A stretch of DNA of 64,000 nt, from contig NZ_CP163444.1 in NCBI RefSeq assembly GCF_041053105.1, forward strand, positions 5,890,001 through 5,954,000. Reading direction: 5' to 3'. This DNA is from Streptomyces sp. R44 (GTDB taxonomy: Bacteria > Actinomycetota > Actinomycetes > Streptomycetales > Streptomycetaceae). The notes under the pieces are model-generated. The model saw only the letters and a list, made by a program, of their open reading frames with translations, made no database searches and was not told where the DNA came from. The position numbers and the translations under genes are program-made. Positions 19,068-27,062 of this stretch are shown here, piece after piece; the first letter of the stretch is position 1, and every line of letters begins with the position of its first letter.

Positions 19068-20482
19068 CGACACCCCCACCGGCCCCCCGGCGCGGGGGGC
19101 TCGCCCTGCTCGCCTCCACCCAGCTGCTGCTGATCATGGACACCGCGATCGTCAACGTCGCGCTGCCCTCCGTCGGCGAGGACCTCGGCTCCGGCTCCAC
19201 CGGCCTGTCCTGGGTCGCCAACGCCTACCTCATCACCTTCGGCGGACTGCTCCTCCTCGGCGGACGCGTCGCCGACCTCCTCGGCCACCGGCGGGTCTTC
19301 CTCGGCGGCCTCGGCCTGCTCGCCGTCGCCTCCGCCGCCGGTGGTCTCGCCCCCGGCGCCGACGCCCTCGTCGCGGCCCGCGCCGCCCAGGGCGTCGGCG
19401 CCGCCCTCGCCGCGGCCGCCGCCTTCGCCCTGCTGCTCCTGCTCTTCCCCGACGGGCCCGCCCGGCACAAGGCCCTCGGCGCGTTCGCCGCCATGGGCGG
19501 CCTCGGCGGCGTCCTCGGCACGGTCCTCGGCGGCGTCCTCACCGACCTCCTCGGCTGGCGCGCCACGTTCTGGCTGAACGTCCTCCTCGCCGCCGTCCTC
19601 GCCGCCCTCGCCGTCCGGATCCTCGCCCCCCGTGCGGGAGTCGCCCTCCGCGGCGGCTTCGACCTCACCGGGGCGCTCACCGCCACCGCCGGCCTCGGCC
19701 TCGTCGCCTACGCCCTCGTCGGCGGCGCCGAAGCGGGCCGGCTCTCCGCCCGCACCCTCGCCGCCGGCGGAGCCGGGCTCGCGCTGCTGCTCGCCTTCGC
19801 CGCCGCCGAGACCCGGGCCGCCGCCCCGCTCGTGCCGCCCTCCGTCCTCGCCCGGCCCGCGCTCCGCCTCGCCAACGTCCTCGCGGCGCTCGCCCAGACC
19901 ACCCTGTTCCCGATGTTCTTCCTGGTCAGCCTCTACCTCCAGAGCGTCCTCGGGTACGCGCCCCTCGGCGGCGGCCTCGGACTCCTGCCGCTCTCCCTCG
20001 TCGTCGTCGCGGTCGCCCCGCAGACCGGCCGGATCATCTTCCGCATCGGCCTGCACCGGACCATGACCCTCGGCTTCGCCCTGCTGTGCGCCGGCACCCT
20101 CTGGCTGGCCCTCGCGCTCACCGCCGGCGGCACTTATCCGAGCACCGTCCTCGCCCCCAGCCTCCTCCTCGGCGCCGCACTGCCGCTCGTCATGGTCACC
20201 ACCAACGTCGCCGCCACCGCCGACGCCACCCCCGAGGAGACCGGACTCGCCTCCGGACTCGTCAACACCAGCCAGCAGTTCGGCTCCGTCCTGGGCCTCG
20301 CCGTCCTCGTCGCCGTCGCCACCACCCGTACGGGAACCCCCGGGGCCACCGACGCGGCCCGGGCCGCCGCCGAGACCGCCGGCTTCCGCGCCGCCCTGCT
20401 CACCGGCGCCGCCTTCGCCGCCGTGGCCGCCGTGCTCTCCGTACGCCTGCGCGCGGGGAAGCGGGTGCCCGAACCACGCTGA
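19064..20482 (+). CDS. MFS exporter, DHA2-like drug:H+ antiporter
   Basis: A 472-residue major facilitator with 12-14 predicted transmembrane helices. Motif C/D-like sequences are present: LLLIMDTAIVNVALPSVGED in helix 1, WVANAYLITFGGLLLLGGRV, then ADLLGHRR (motif A). It most resembles the EmrB/QacA multidrug branch. The GTG start overlaps the stop of the HpaB-like gene (GTGA), so translation is coupled. This points to export of, or self-protection against, the product of the neighbouring oxidoreductases. The last residues are basic and cytosolic. Confidence 0.88.
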   Translation: MTTPPPAPRRGGLALLASTQLLLIMDTAIVNVALPSVGEDLGSGSTGLSWVANAYLITFGGLLLLGGRVADLLGHRRVFLGGLGLLAVASAAGGLAPGADALVAARAAQGVGAALAAAAAFALLLLLFPDGPARHKALGAFAAMGGLGGVLGTVLGGVLTDLLGWRATFWLNVLLAAVLAALAVRILAPRAGVALRGGFDLTGALTATAGLGLVAYALVGGAEAGRLSARTLAAGGAGLALLLAFAAAETRAAAPLVPPSVLARPALRLANVLAALAQTTLFPMFFLVSLYLQSVLGYAPLGGGLGLLPLSLVVVAVAPQTGRIIFRIGLHRTMTLGFALLCAGTLWLALALTAGGTYPSTVLAPSLLLGAALPLVMVTTNVAATADATPEETGLASGLVNTSQQFGSVLGLAVLVAVATTRTGTPGATDAARAAAETAGFRAALLTGAAFAAVAAVLSVRLRAGKRVPEPR

Positions 20483-20524
20483 CCGCGACCCCGAACCGAA
20501 ACCCCCGGAAGAAGGAGTGCTGCC

Positions 20525-21631
20525 TTGCTCGGCGACCCGCGTCACACGACCGAGGACATACGCGCGGCGGACCCGCTGGGCGCCGACGCCCTGCTCGCCG
20601 CCGTGCCCGGGATGAACGCGCGGGCCGACACGGCCGCGCTGACCGTCGCCCTGCGCGCCCTGGTCCCCGACCCCGAGGAAGCCGCCCAGTGGAGCGTCGG
20701 CGGCGCACTCGCCGCCATGCGGGACCTCGGCATCCTCCTCGGCTCCCTCAAACGCCACGGCGTGCAGCCGCTGGCCGCCGTCCCCGAGGCCCTGACCGTC
20801 CTCGAACTCCTCGGCCGCCGCACCGACATGATCCCCCGGGACACCGTCCACCACTACACGACCTGGAACCCCGTCGGCCCCCGCCGCCGCACCTACACCG
20901 GGCACCCCACCGAGGCCCGCCTCCAGGACGCCGTACGGATGGTCTTCCCCGGACTCGTCGCCGCCCTGGAGGACTGCGCCCGGGTCGCCCGCCTCGAACC
21001 GTACGACCCCGGATTCCCCGCCGCCCTCGACCGCATCGCCGGACGCGTACGGGCCATGGTGGAGTCCATCGACCTCACCGTCGCGCACGTCCCGCCCGCG
21101 TACTTCGCCCTCACCCTCCGCCCGTACTTCGAGGAGGTCGAGATCGCCGGCCGCGACTACCTCGGCCCGGCCGCCGCCCAGGTCCCGCTCTGGCTGGTCG
21201 ACCTGACGCTGTGGCAGTGCGACCGCTCCGACGCCGCCTACGACGCCTTCCTCGCCGAATCCCTGCCGTACGCCCTGCCGTCCTGGCGCGCCTTCCACGC
21301 CCGGCACCGCGGCGGGGTCTCCGCCGTCAGCAAACTGTCGGCGGCCGTCAGCTGGGAGGGCGCCGACCGGCTGCCGCCCGCACTCACCGCCTCCGCCGAG
21401 GCGCTCGGCCGAGTCCTGCGGATCCTGAAGACCTTCCGGGCCCGGCACATCGGCATCGCCCGCAAGGCGTACAGCGACGACCTCCGCCTGTACGAGGAGG
21501 GCAGCGGCGGGGCCCCCGTCGCGCTGCTGCGCTCCATCCTGGACCTGACCAGGGAGAACGAGACCATGGTGCGCAGCGCGGCCGCGCAGCGCCGTCCGGC
21601 CGGGGCCCCCGTCGGCCCCCCGGCCGCGTAG
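20525..21631 (+). CDS. PrnB-like protein (DUF1864; monodechloroaminopyrrolnitrin synthase family)
   Basis: A 368-residue, mostly helical protein. I place it in the PrnB/DUF1864 family, haem-binding relatives of indoleamine/tryptophan 2,3-dioxygenase; PrnB rearranges 7-chloro-tryptophan in pyrrolnitrin synthesis. Supporting segments are VHHYTTWNPVGPRRRTYTGH (about 115-135), PYFEEVEIAGRDYLGPAAAQ, VPLWLVDLTLWQCD and a C-terminal helical bundle with LDLTRENETM. The assignment rests on pattern memory, not a search. The TTG start at 20525 follows GAAGGAG by 7 bp. Its TAG stop is formed by the left inverted repeat of the small MITE. There are no PrnA, PrnC or PrnD homologues, so it is not a pyrrolnitrin cluster; the substrate is probably another aromatic amino acid derivative. 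Confidence 0.6.
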   Translation: MLGDPRHTTEDIRAADPLGADALLAAVPGMNARADTAALTVALRALVPDPEEAAQWSVGGALAAMRDLGILLGSLKRHGVQPLAAVPEALTVLELLGRRTDMIPRDTVHHYTTWNPVGPRRRTYTGHPTEARLQDAVRMVFPGLVAALEDCARVARLEPYDPGFPAALDRIAGRVRAMVESIDLTVAHVPPAYFALTLRPYFEEVEIAGRDYLGPAAAQVPLWLVDLTLWQCDRSDAAYDAFLAESLPYALPSWRAFHARHRGGVSAVSKLSAAVSWEGADRLPPALTASAEALGRVLRILKTFRARHIGIARKAYSDDLRLYEEGSGGAPVALLRSILDLTRENETMVRSAAAQRRPAGAPVGPPAA

Positions 21632-21684
21632 GGCCTGTCTGACAATTCCCGCCGGGTCCGGCGCGAATTATCAGACAGGCCCTA
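21629..21684. mobile_element. MITE, 56-bp internally deleted copy
   Basis: The left end TAGGGCCTGTCTGACAATTC (21629-21648) is identical to the element at 4667; the right end (21665-21684) differs by one base. The short interior joins the left and right internal sequences of the long copy at a shared TCCGG, consistent with deletion between short direct repeats. It lies inside the operon, between the PrnB-like and PhzS-like genes. Confidence 0.85.
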
Positions 21685-21718
21685 GGACACCCCCCGCCGG
21701 CGCGAAGGAGCAGTCGAG

Positions 21719-23053
21719 ATGTCCCCCCACACCCCGTACGGCCCGCAGTACGGCCAGAGCCCCCACATCGTGATCGCCGGCGGCGGCATCGCCGGACTCA
21801 CCGCCGCCCTCGCCCTGCACGCCGCCGGATTCGAGCGGGTCACGGTCGTCGAGGCCTCGGCGGCCATCCGGCCCGTCGGCGCCGGACTCAACCTGATGCC
21901 GAACGCCGTCCGCGAACTCGACGCGCTCGGCCTCCTCGACGCCCTGGAGGCCGGCGCCCTGCGCACCCGCGAACTGCGCTACTACCACCGCTCCGGCGGC
22001 CTCATATCCCGCGAACCGCGCGGCCTCCACGCCGGCTACCGCTGGCCCCAGCTCTCCGTCCACCGCGGCCACCTCCAGCAGGTCCTCGCCGGCGCCGTCC
22101 GCGCCCGCCTCGGCACCGCCGCCCTCGTCACGGGCGTCAGGGTGACCGGCGTCGAACTCCTCCCCGACGGCCGGCCCCGGCTCCGCCTGGAACACCGCGA
22201 CGGACCCGTCAAGGGCCGGGCCTCCCTCGAACCGGACGTCCTCATCGGCGCCGACGGCATCCGTTCCGCCGTCCGCGCCGCCCTCAACCCGGCCGAGGCG
22301 GGGCCCCCGTGGAACGGGATGCTCGTCTGGCGCGGGGTGTCCCGGATGCCCGCACGGGCCGTCGGCTCCTTCATGTTCATCGCCGGCGACGACCGGCAGA
22401 AGGCCGTCGTCTACCCGATGAGCCGCCCCACCGGACCCGGCCGTGAGGTCCTCGTGAACTGGGCGCTCGCCCGGCCCGCCGACACCCCAGGCGACCCCTG
22501 CGAGGAGGGCCTCCGGGGCGACTGGAACCGGCCCGTCCCCGTCGACGGCTTCCTCCCGTACTACGAGGGCTGGGAGTTCGACGGCGTCAGCGTCCCCGCC
22601 GTCCTGCGCGCCGCCGACACCGCCCACGTGTACCCGATGGTCGACCGCGACCCCCTCGACCGGTGGACCCACGGCCGCACCACCCTCATCGGCGACGCCG
22701 CCCACGCCATGTACCCCATCGGCTCCAACGGGGCGACCCAGTCGATCGTCGACGCCCGCGCCCTCGCCCACTCCCTCGCCCTCCACACCGACCCCGCCGA
22801 AGGCCTCGCCGCCTACGAACGGGAGCGCCGCCCCGCCATGACCGCGCTCCAGCACGCCAACCGGAAACTCGGCCCCGAGGTCGTCATCAACCTCGCCCAC
22901 GCGCGCGCCCCGCACGGCTTCAGCGACATCCACCAGGTCATCCCCGCCGAGGAACTCGCCGCCATCGCCGCCCGCTACGCCACCACCGGCTCCTTCGACC
23001 CGACCACGGTCAACCAGGGCTCCCCGTACGACACCGTCGTGCCCACCCCATAG
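21719..23053 (+). CDS. FAD-dependent monooxygenase, PhzS/aromatic-ring hydroxylase type
   Basis: A 444-residue class A flavoprotein monooxygenase. The FAD-binding GGGIAGLTAALALHAAG lies near residue 20 and the DG motif is VLIGADGIRSAVR. The GD motif reads LIGDAAHAMYPIGSNGATQS, with IVDARAL after it. That motif and the downstream ANRKLGPEVVINLAH are characteristic of PhzS-type enzymes, which hydroxylate or hydroxylate/decarboxylate aromatic acids using NAD(P)H. The ATG follows AAGGAG by 8 bp. It is the last gene of the AraC-controlled operon, 87 bp after the PrnB-like gene (gap occupied by the MITE), and is followed directly by a terminator. It probably tailors the product of the HpaB- and PrnB-like enzymes. 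Confidence 0.82.
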   Translation: MSPHTPYGPQYGQSPHIVIAGGGIAGLTAALALHAAGFERVTVVEASAAIRPVGAGLNLMPNAVRELDALGLLDALEAGALRTRELRYYHRSGGLISREPRGLHAGYRWPQLSVHRGHLQQVLAGAVRARLGTAALVTGVRVTGVELLPDGRPRLRLEHRDGPVKGRASLEPDVLIGADGIRSAVRAALNPAEAGPPWNGMLVWRGVSRMPARAVGSFMFIAGDDRQKAVVYPMSRPTGPGREVLVNWALARPADTPGDPCEEGLRGDWNRPVPVDGFLPYYEGWEFDGVSVPAVLRAADTAHVYPMVDRDPLDRWTHGRTTLIGDAAHAMYPIGSNGATQSIVDARALAHSLALHTDPAEGLAAYERERRPAMTALQHANRKLGPEVVINLAHARAPHGFSDIHQVIPAEELAAIAARYATTGSFDPTTVNQGSPYDTVVPTP

Positions 23054-23056
23054 AAG

Positions 23057-23084
23057 GAGCCCCGCCTTCGTGGGGGCGGGGCTC
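23057..23084 (+). terminator. Terminator at the end of the oxidoreductase operon
   Basis: The stem GAGCCCCGCC/GGCGGGGCTC (10 bp, 8-nt loop) begins 3 nt after the PhzS-like stop codon. No T-tract follows, but position and stem strength support a terminator, possibly also serving the convergent FG-GAP gene. Confidence 0.75.
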
Positions 23085-23148
23085 GGGGAGGGAGCGGAGG
23101 GTCTTGGGGTGGGACCCTTGGTTCGCGGCGGGTACCACCCGGTCGTGG

Positions 23149-26100
23149 TCAGCCGATGGCGCGGTTGGTTTGCCAGCCGGGCTCGCTTGCGAGGAATTTG
23201 GTGCCGTGTGCGGTGCGGCCGCCGGGGTAGAAGTAGAGCTTTCCGTCGGCTGTGGCTGCCCATATGTCGGGGATGGTGTCACCGTTGGCGTCGGGGGTGC
23301 CCATGAGCATGGGCATGGAGGCCTTGTTCCAGCCGCCGGTGCCGTAGATCTCGTCCTGGGCGGTTTTGGAGTTTGCGGCGCTGGCGAGTGAGGTGAGGTC
23401 GACGCCGCCCTTCGCGCCGGGCTTGCCGTGTCGTAGGAGGAGGCCGCGGCCTGTCTCTTCGGTGCGGAATAGGAGGTCGGGTACGCCGTCTCCGCCGATG
23501 TCGGCGACGCTGAGGAGGTCGCGGGCGGTCCAGCCGGTGCTGAGCATGCGGGCTTCGGCGAAGGAGGCCCCGTTGTAGCCGGTGAACGCCCAGAGCTGGT
23601 CGCCTGCGGTGGCGAACAGGTCGGGCAGGCCGTCGCCGGTGACGTCTCCGGTGGCGAGGATCTGGGTGTAGACGAAGGTGGAGGGGACGGGCGCGTTGGC
23701 GGGCAGCAGGATTTCGCGGCGCTTGGTGATGTTGACGGCTCCATAGCCGTCGCCGGGGTAGACCCACCACTTTCCGCCGACGCCCGCGACGATGTCCTGC
23801 AGGCCGTCGCCGCCGTAGAAGTCTCCGTTGTGGGTGATCAGGGCGCCGGCGAAGTAGCCGGAGACGGGGCCGATGAACGTCTCCTCCTTGTCTCCGCCGT
23901 TGGGGTCCTTCGCGGGGTTCTGGCGGTAGGCGGCGGACATGGAGTAGTCGATGTCGCCGGTGGGCTTGAGGTCCTTGTCCGCGTGCGAGGGATAGAGGCG
24001 GAGGTTGCCGCCGGAGGTGACGGTCAGCATGTCGGGGAGCTTGTCACCGGTGAAGTCGCCTGCGCTGTCCGCCTGGTCGCGTGGGGTGACGTAGAAGAAG
24101 TACTTCGTGGGTTCGGAGACATGGCCGGCGCCGTCGACGGCTCTCACGTACAGCACGTTGGGGCCGGCGGCGGGCGGCTTGACGTTGGCGATGGCGGCTG
24201 TGACCGAGGTGGCGGTGCCGGCGGTGCGCGCCAGGGAGTAGGGGTAGCTGTTGGCGTTGAAGCCGTACTCGTAGCGGATGACGTCGGTTTCGAGGGCCTG
24301 GACGGTGAAGGAGCCAGGGGTGCCGAACTTCTTCGTCGACCAGTTGGAGTCTTCGGGTGCGTTGCCGAAGGAGTTGTCGTTGTCGGTGCCGTCGGCGTCG
24401 GGGAAGTCGATGGAGCTGACCCGAGGGGGCTTGGGCGCGACGCTGTCGAAGATGAACCGGCACGGCACCTTGGGCGTGTAGGCCGAGGTGGTGCCGGCGG
24501 CATCGATCGCCCGGGCGTTCCAGGAGTAGGTGACGTTGTTGGTCAGGCCGCTGGTGGAGAAGGCGGATGTGGTGCGTTTGGCGTCGGCGGTGTCCGCTCC
24601 GACGGAGACGGTGCCGGTGGACTTGAGCAGGTCGCCGGTGGTGGTCCACTTGTTGGTCGGCCACATGACGAAGACGAGGGAGGCGAGGTTGCTGTCCTTG
24701 TCGGTGGAGCGGGCGGTGAAGGTGAGGCTGGAGGAGCCGACCCTGACGTAGGGGGGTGTGGTGGTGCACCGGAAGTCGGGGCCGAGGTCGTGGCTGGTGG
24801 GAGGCGTCGGGGGACGGTTGTAGGTCAGTTCGAGGACCGGGGCGTTGTCGCCGTCGGCCGCGAACTTCTTCCAGGCGAACTGGGTGTTCTCATCCCTGGC
24901 GCGCATGCCGAAGGTGATCAGGCTCTTGCCCTTGTCGGCGGTTTTCTGGGCTGCTGCCTTCACGTCGAAGGTCTCGTAGGCGTCGCGGCAGCCCGTCTTG
25001 TAGCCGTGCGCGAAGCTCCGAGGCGAGGCGGCCAGGTTCGCATCCGTCAGGACGGGGGCGTTCTTCCAGTTGGTGCGCGCGTCGATCGGACCGGTGAGGT
25101 GGACGGACATGGACCGCGCGTTGCAGGACCAGGAGTAGGTCTCCAGCAGCCGCAGCGTGGCCTTCTGGATCTTGGTGCCCTGGAGGTTCTTGTCGAAGGC
25201 GATGTTGAAGTATGAGCGGGAAGTGCCCCAGGTGTCGGACTCGAATCCGACGCGGGCCTCGTGGGTGCCGCCCTTGTTGAAGTCCTTGCCGTTGAAGAAG
25301 GTGGCCTTCGGGTAGCGGCTGTAGGCGGTGGTCCAGTTCTGGGTGTGCTTCTTGACCGTCGGGTCGATGAAGACCGGGTAGACGGTGGCCGGGTCGTCCA
25401 GGAAGGCCGGATTCGGCGTCAGGAGCCAGGTGCCTTCTCCCAGATCGCTCTCCACTACGCCACCGCGGGATTCGGGCGAGGGACCGTTGAGCAGCGGCAG
25501 GCTCAGCGTGGCGGCGGACCCGGTCTGGGACGGCTCGGGCGTGGGCTCGGCCGGGGCCGTGGGCAGCGGCGCGTCGGTGAGGGCGGGCGCCGGCTCGTCC
25601 GTGGCGGTGGGCAGCACTTCGCCCTCCGGGTCGATGTTGTCGTCGGCCAGCGCCTCGGTGCTCGTGCTGGGGCTGGGCTCCGGGGCGGTACTCGTCATGA
25701 CCGGCTGGACGGACTCGGACGCGGTCGGCTGCGAGGATGCGCCGAGTTCACCATCGGTGACGGCGGGTTTGCCGCTGCTGTCCCACATCAGCGGGGTCGG
25801 CGAGAGCGCCACTTCCTGGCCGTCGGCGTCCTCGGCGCCGACGATTCCCGATGCCTCGTCGAGATGGAACGTCAGTGTGGGCGAGGAAAGCCCGTACGAC
25901 AGCTGCGCGACGTGCGGGTCCGCCGCTGCTTGCCGGTTCTTCAGTACGAGGAGCTGCGCGAAGCCGTCGTCCTCGGCCGTCAGCACCAGATCGGCGCCCG
26001 GGAAGATCTCCGGATACAGCGCGCGTGATCCGTCGATGATCGGCGTGGGTACGGGCCCGGGCCAGGTCAGCTGGATCTCGTGGAGTGCGGGAATCTCGGT

Positions 26101-26640
26101 CGTGCCGCCGACGGTGAGGGTGACCAGCGGACTTCCCGTATCCGCCGACGCGGCTTTGTACCCCTTGACGAGCGAGATCCGGCTGACGTGCGCGCGTGAC
26201 GCCCGCGCGGTGCCGCCGCCATTGCCGCCGCCGGAGAAGACCAGGCGGGTGTTCGTGGCCTTGGGCGTCCAGCCCTTGTCCGTCCGCCGCAGGGTGGTGT
26301 CGATCGCCTTCCACTCCTGGCCGACCTTGGCCCAGATCGGAGAGGCGTACAGCTTCTTCGTCATCAGCCCGTCCGGGTGGGCCCACGTCGTCGAACGGAT
26401 CGTCCGCAGCTCCGTGACCTCCACCGGCTTGCCCGTCGACCGGGCCAGCGACGCCGCACTCGCCTCACTCACCGGCCGGGGCGCGTTCTTGCCGCCGCGT
26501 CCGGCTTCTGGCGTGGCGGAAGCGTCGTCGGGAGAGTTGGCCTGGAAGCCGGCGTAGGTGATGCCGCCCGCGGCCAGTGCTGCCGCGATCACCAGGGCGC
26601 TCACGCGCCGGGCGGCGGGCTGTCGCCATGTCTGTCTCAT
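23149..26640 (-). CDS. Large secreted DNRLRE / FG-GAP (VCBS) repeat protein
   Basis: A 1163-residue secreted protein. An N-terminal Sec signal (RRVSALVIAAALAAGGITYA) is followed by a Ser/Pro/Thr-rich linker (about 300-400). A DNRLRE-like jelly-roll region (about 430-610; ARVGFESDTWGTSRSYFNIA) and fibronectin-like strands with GLTNNVTYSWNARAIDAAG come next. The C-terminal beta-propeller is made of FG-GAP/VCBS units (GDFTGDKLPDMLTV, GDVTGDGLPDLFA, ADIGGDGVPDLLF, PDANGDTIPDIWA). No catalytic site is evident. It diverges from the RHS toxin gene; large proteins of this type often neighbour RHS genes in Streptomyces, so a role in display, adhesion or delivery is possible but inferred. Confidence 0.85.
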   Translation of the reverse strand: MRQTWRQPAARRVSALVIAAALAAGGITYAGFQANSPDDASATPEAGRGGKNAPRPVSEASAASLARSTGKPVEVTELRTIRSTTWAHPDGLMTKKLYASPIWAKVGQEWKAIDTTLRRTDKGWTPKATNTRLVFSGGGNGGGTARASRAHVSRISLVKGYKAASADTGSPLVTLTVGGTTEIPALHEIQLTWPGPVPTPIIDGSRALYPEIFPGADLVLTAEDDGFAQLLVLKNRQAAADPHVAQLSYGLSSPTLTFHLDEASGIVGAEDADGQEVALSPTPLMWDSSGKPAVTDGELGASSQPTASESVQPVMTSTAPEPSPSTSTEALADDNIDPEGEVLPTATDEPAPALTDAPLPTAPAEPTPEPSQTGSAATLSLPLLNGPSPESRGGVVESDLGEGTWLLTPNPAFLDDPATVYPVFIDPTVKKHTQNWTTAYSRYPKATFFNGKDFNKGGTHEARVGFESDTWGTSRSYFNIAFDKNLQGTKIQKATLRLLETYSWSCNARSMSVHLTGPIDARTNWKNAPVLTDANLAASPRSFAHGYKTGCRDAYETFDVKAAAQKTADKGKSLITFGMRARDENTQFAWKKFAADGDNAPVLELTYNRPPTPPTSHDLGPDFRCTTTPPYVRVGSSSLTFTARSTDKDSNLASLVFVMWPTNKWTTTGDLLKSTGTVSVGADTADAKRTTSAFSTSGLTNNVTYSWNARAIDAAGTTSAYTPKVPCRFIFDSVAPKPPRVSSIDFPDADGTDNDNSFGNAPEDSNWSTKKFGTPGSFTVQALETDVIRYEYGFNANSYPYSLARTAGTATSVTAAIANVKPPAAGPNVLYVRAVDGAGHVSEPTKYFFYVTPRDQADSAGDFTGDKLPDMLTVTSGGNLRLYPSHADKDLKPTGDIDYSMSAAYRQNPAKDPNGGDKEETFIGPVSGYFAGALITHNGDFYGGDGLQDIVAGVGGKWWVYPGDGYGAVNITKRREILLPANAPVPSTFVYTQILATGDVTGDGLPDLFATAGDQLWAFTGYNGASFAEARMLSTGWTARDLLSVADIGGDGVPDLLFRTEETGRGLLLRHGKPGAKGGVDLTSLASAANSKTAQDEIYGTGGWNKASMPMLMGTPDANGDTIPDIWAATADGKLYFYPGGRTAHGTKFLASEPGWQTNRAIG

Positions 26641-27062
26641 CAGGAGAGAACCCCTTACTTCCCAGGATCCGGGCTCTCAGGGCACCGGCTGAAACCACGA
26701 GGCCGGCCATGACGTCATAGCGGGCGAGTCCGGACGGAGCACCTTGTCGCGCAGGCATGGCTGGGCGAGCCGATGATGTCCCATCAACCGCGCGTCGTCA
26801 CCTGCCGCCTGGGCGCCGGCCTGAGACTGTGCGGCTGCTTGCCCGTCCTGACGGCGGGGAGCGTGTGCCCTTGAACCCTGGACGCACTTTCGTCACCGCG
26901 AGGGCAGAAGCGTCAAACCGGGCTGAAGCGGCATCAGGGGAGTGTCGTTTCGCTACGGGATGTAGCGATCACGCGGTTTGCTGGTCTTGATCTCTGACCA
27001 GCGGCTTCGCCAGGAGAAGCCGCTTCCTCGACTACTTGCCCGCACCTGTGTGATTACGTTCC
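26641..27062. other. Divergent intergenic region between the FG-GAP and RHS genes
   Basis: 422 bp with no credible gene. Base composition is noticeably less GC-rich near 26940-27062, where three small hairpins occur in a row (CGCTAC/GTAGCG at 26951-26967 and the two overlapping stems annotated separately). Promoters for both large genes must lie here; I cannot pick -35/-10 boxes with confidence. Confidence 0.5.
26980..27024 (+). promoter_or_regulatory. Mutually exclusive hairpins in the RHS leader
   Basis: Stem 1 is GCTGGTC (26980-26986) with GACCAGC (26996-27002). Stem 2 is AGCGGCTTC (27000-27008) with GAAGCCGCT (27016-27024). Both are perfect, and they share bases 27000-27002, so only one can form fully. 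The layout resembles an attenuator ahead of the RHS gene, without an obvious T-tract. Confidence 0.4.

Noticed and set aside
16512..23053. Pyrrolnitrin biosynthesis cluster
   Set aside because: Only a PrnB-like gene is present. The tryptophan halogenase PrnA, second halogenase PrnC and Rieske oxygenase PrnD are absent.
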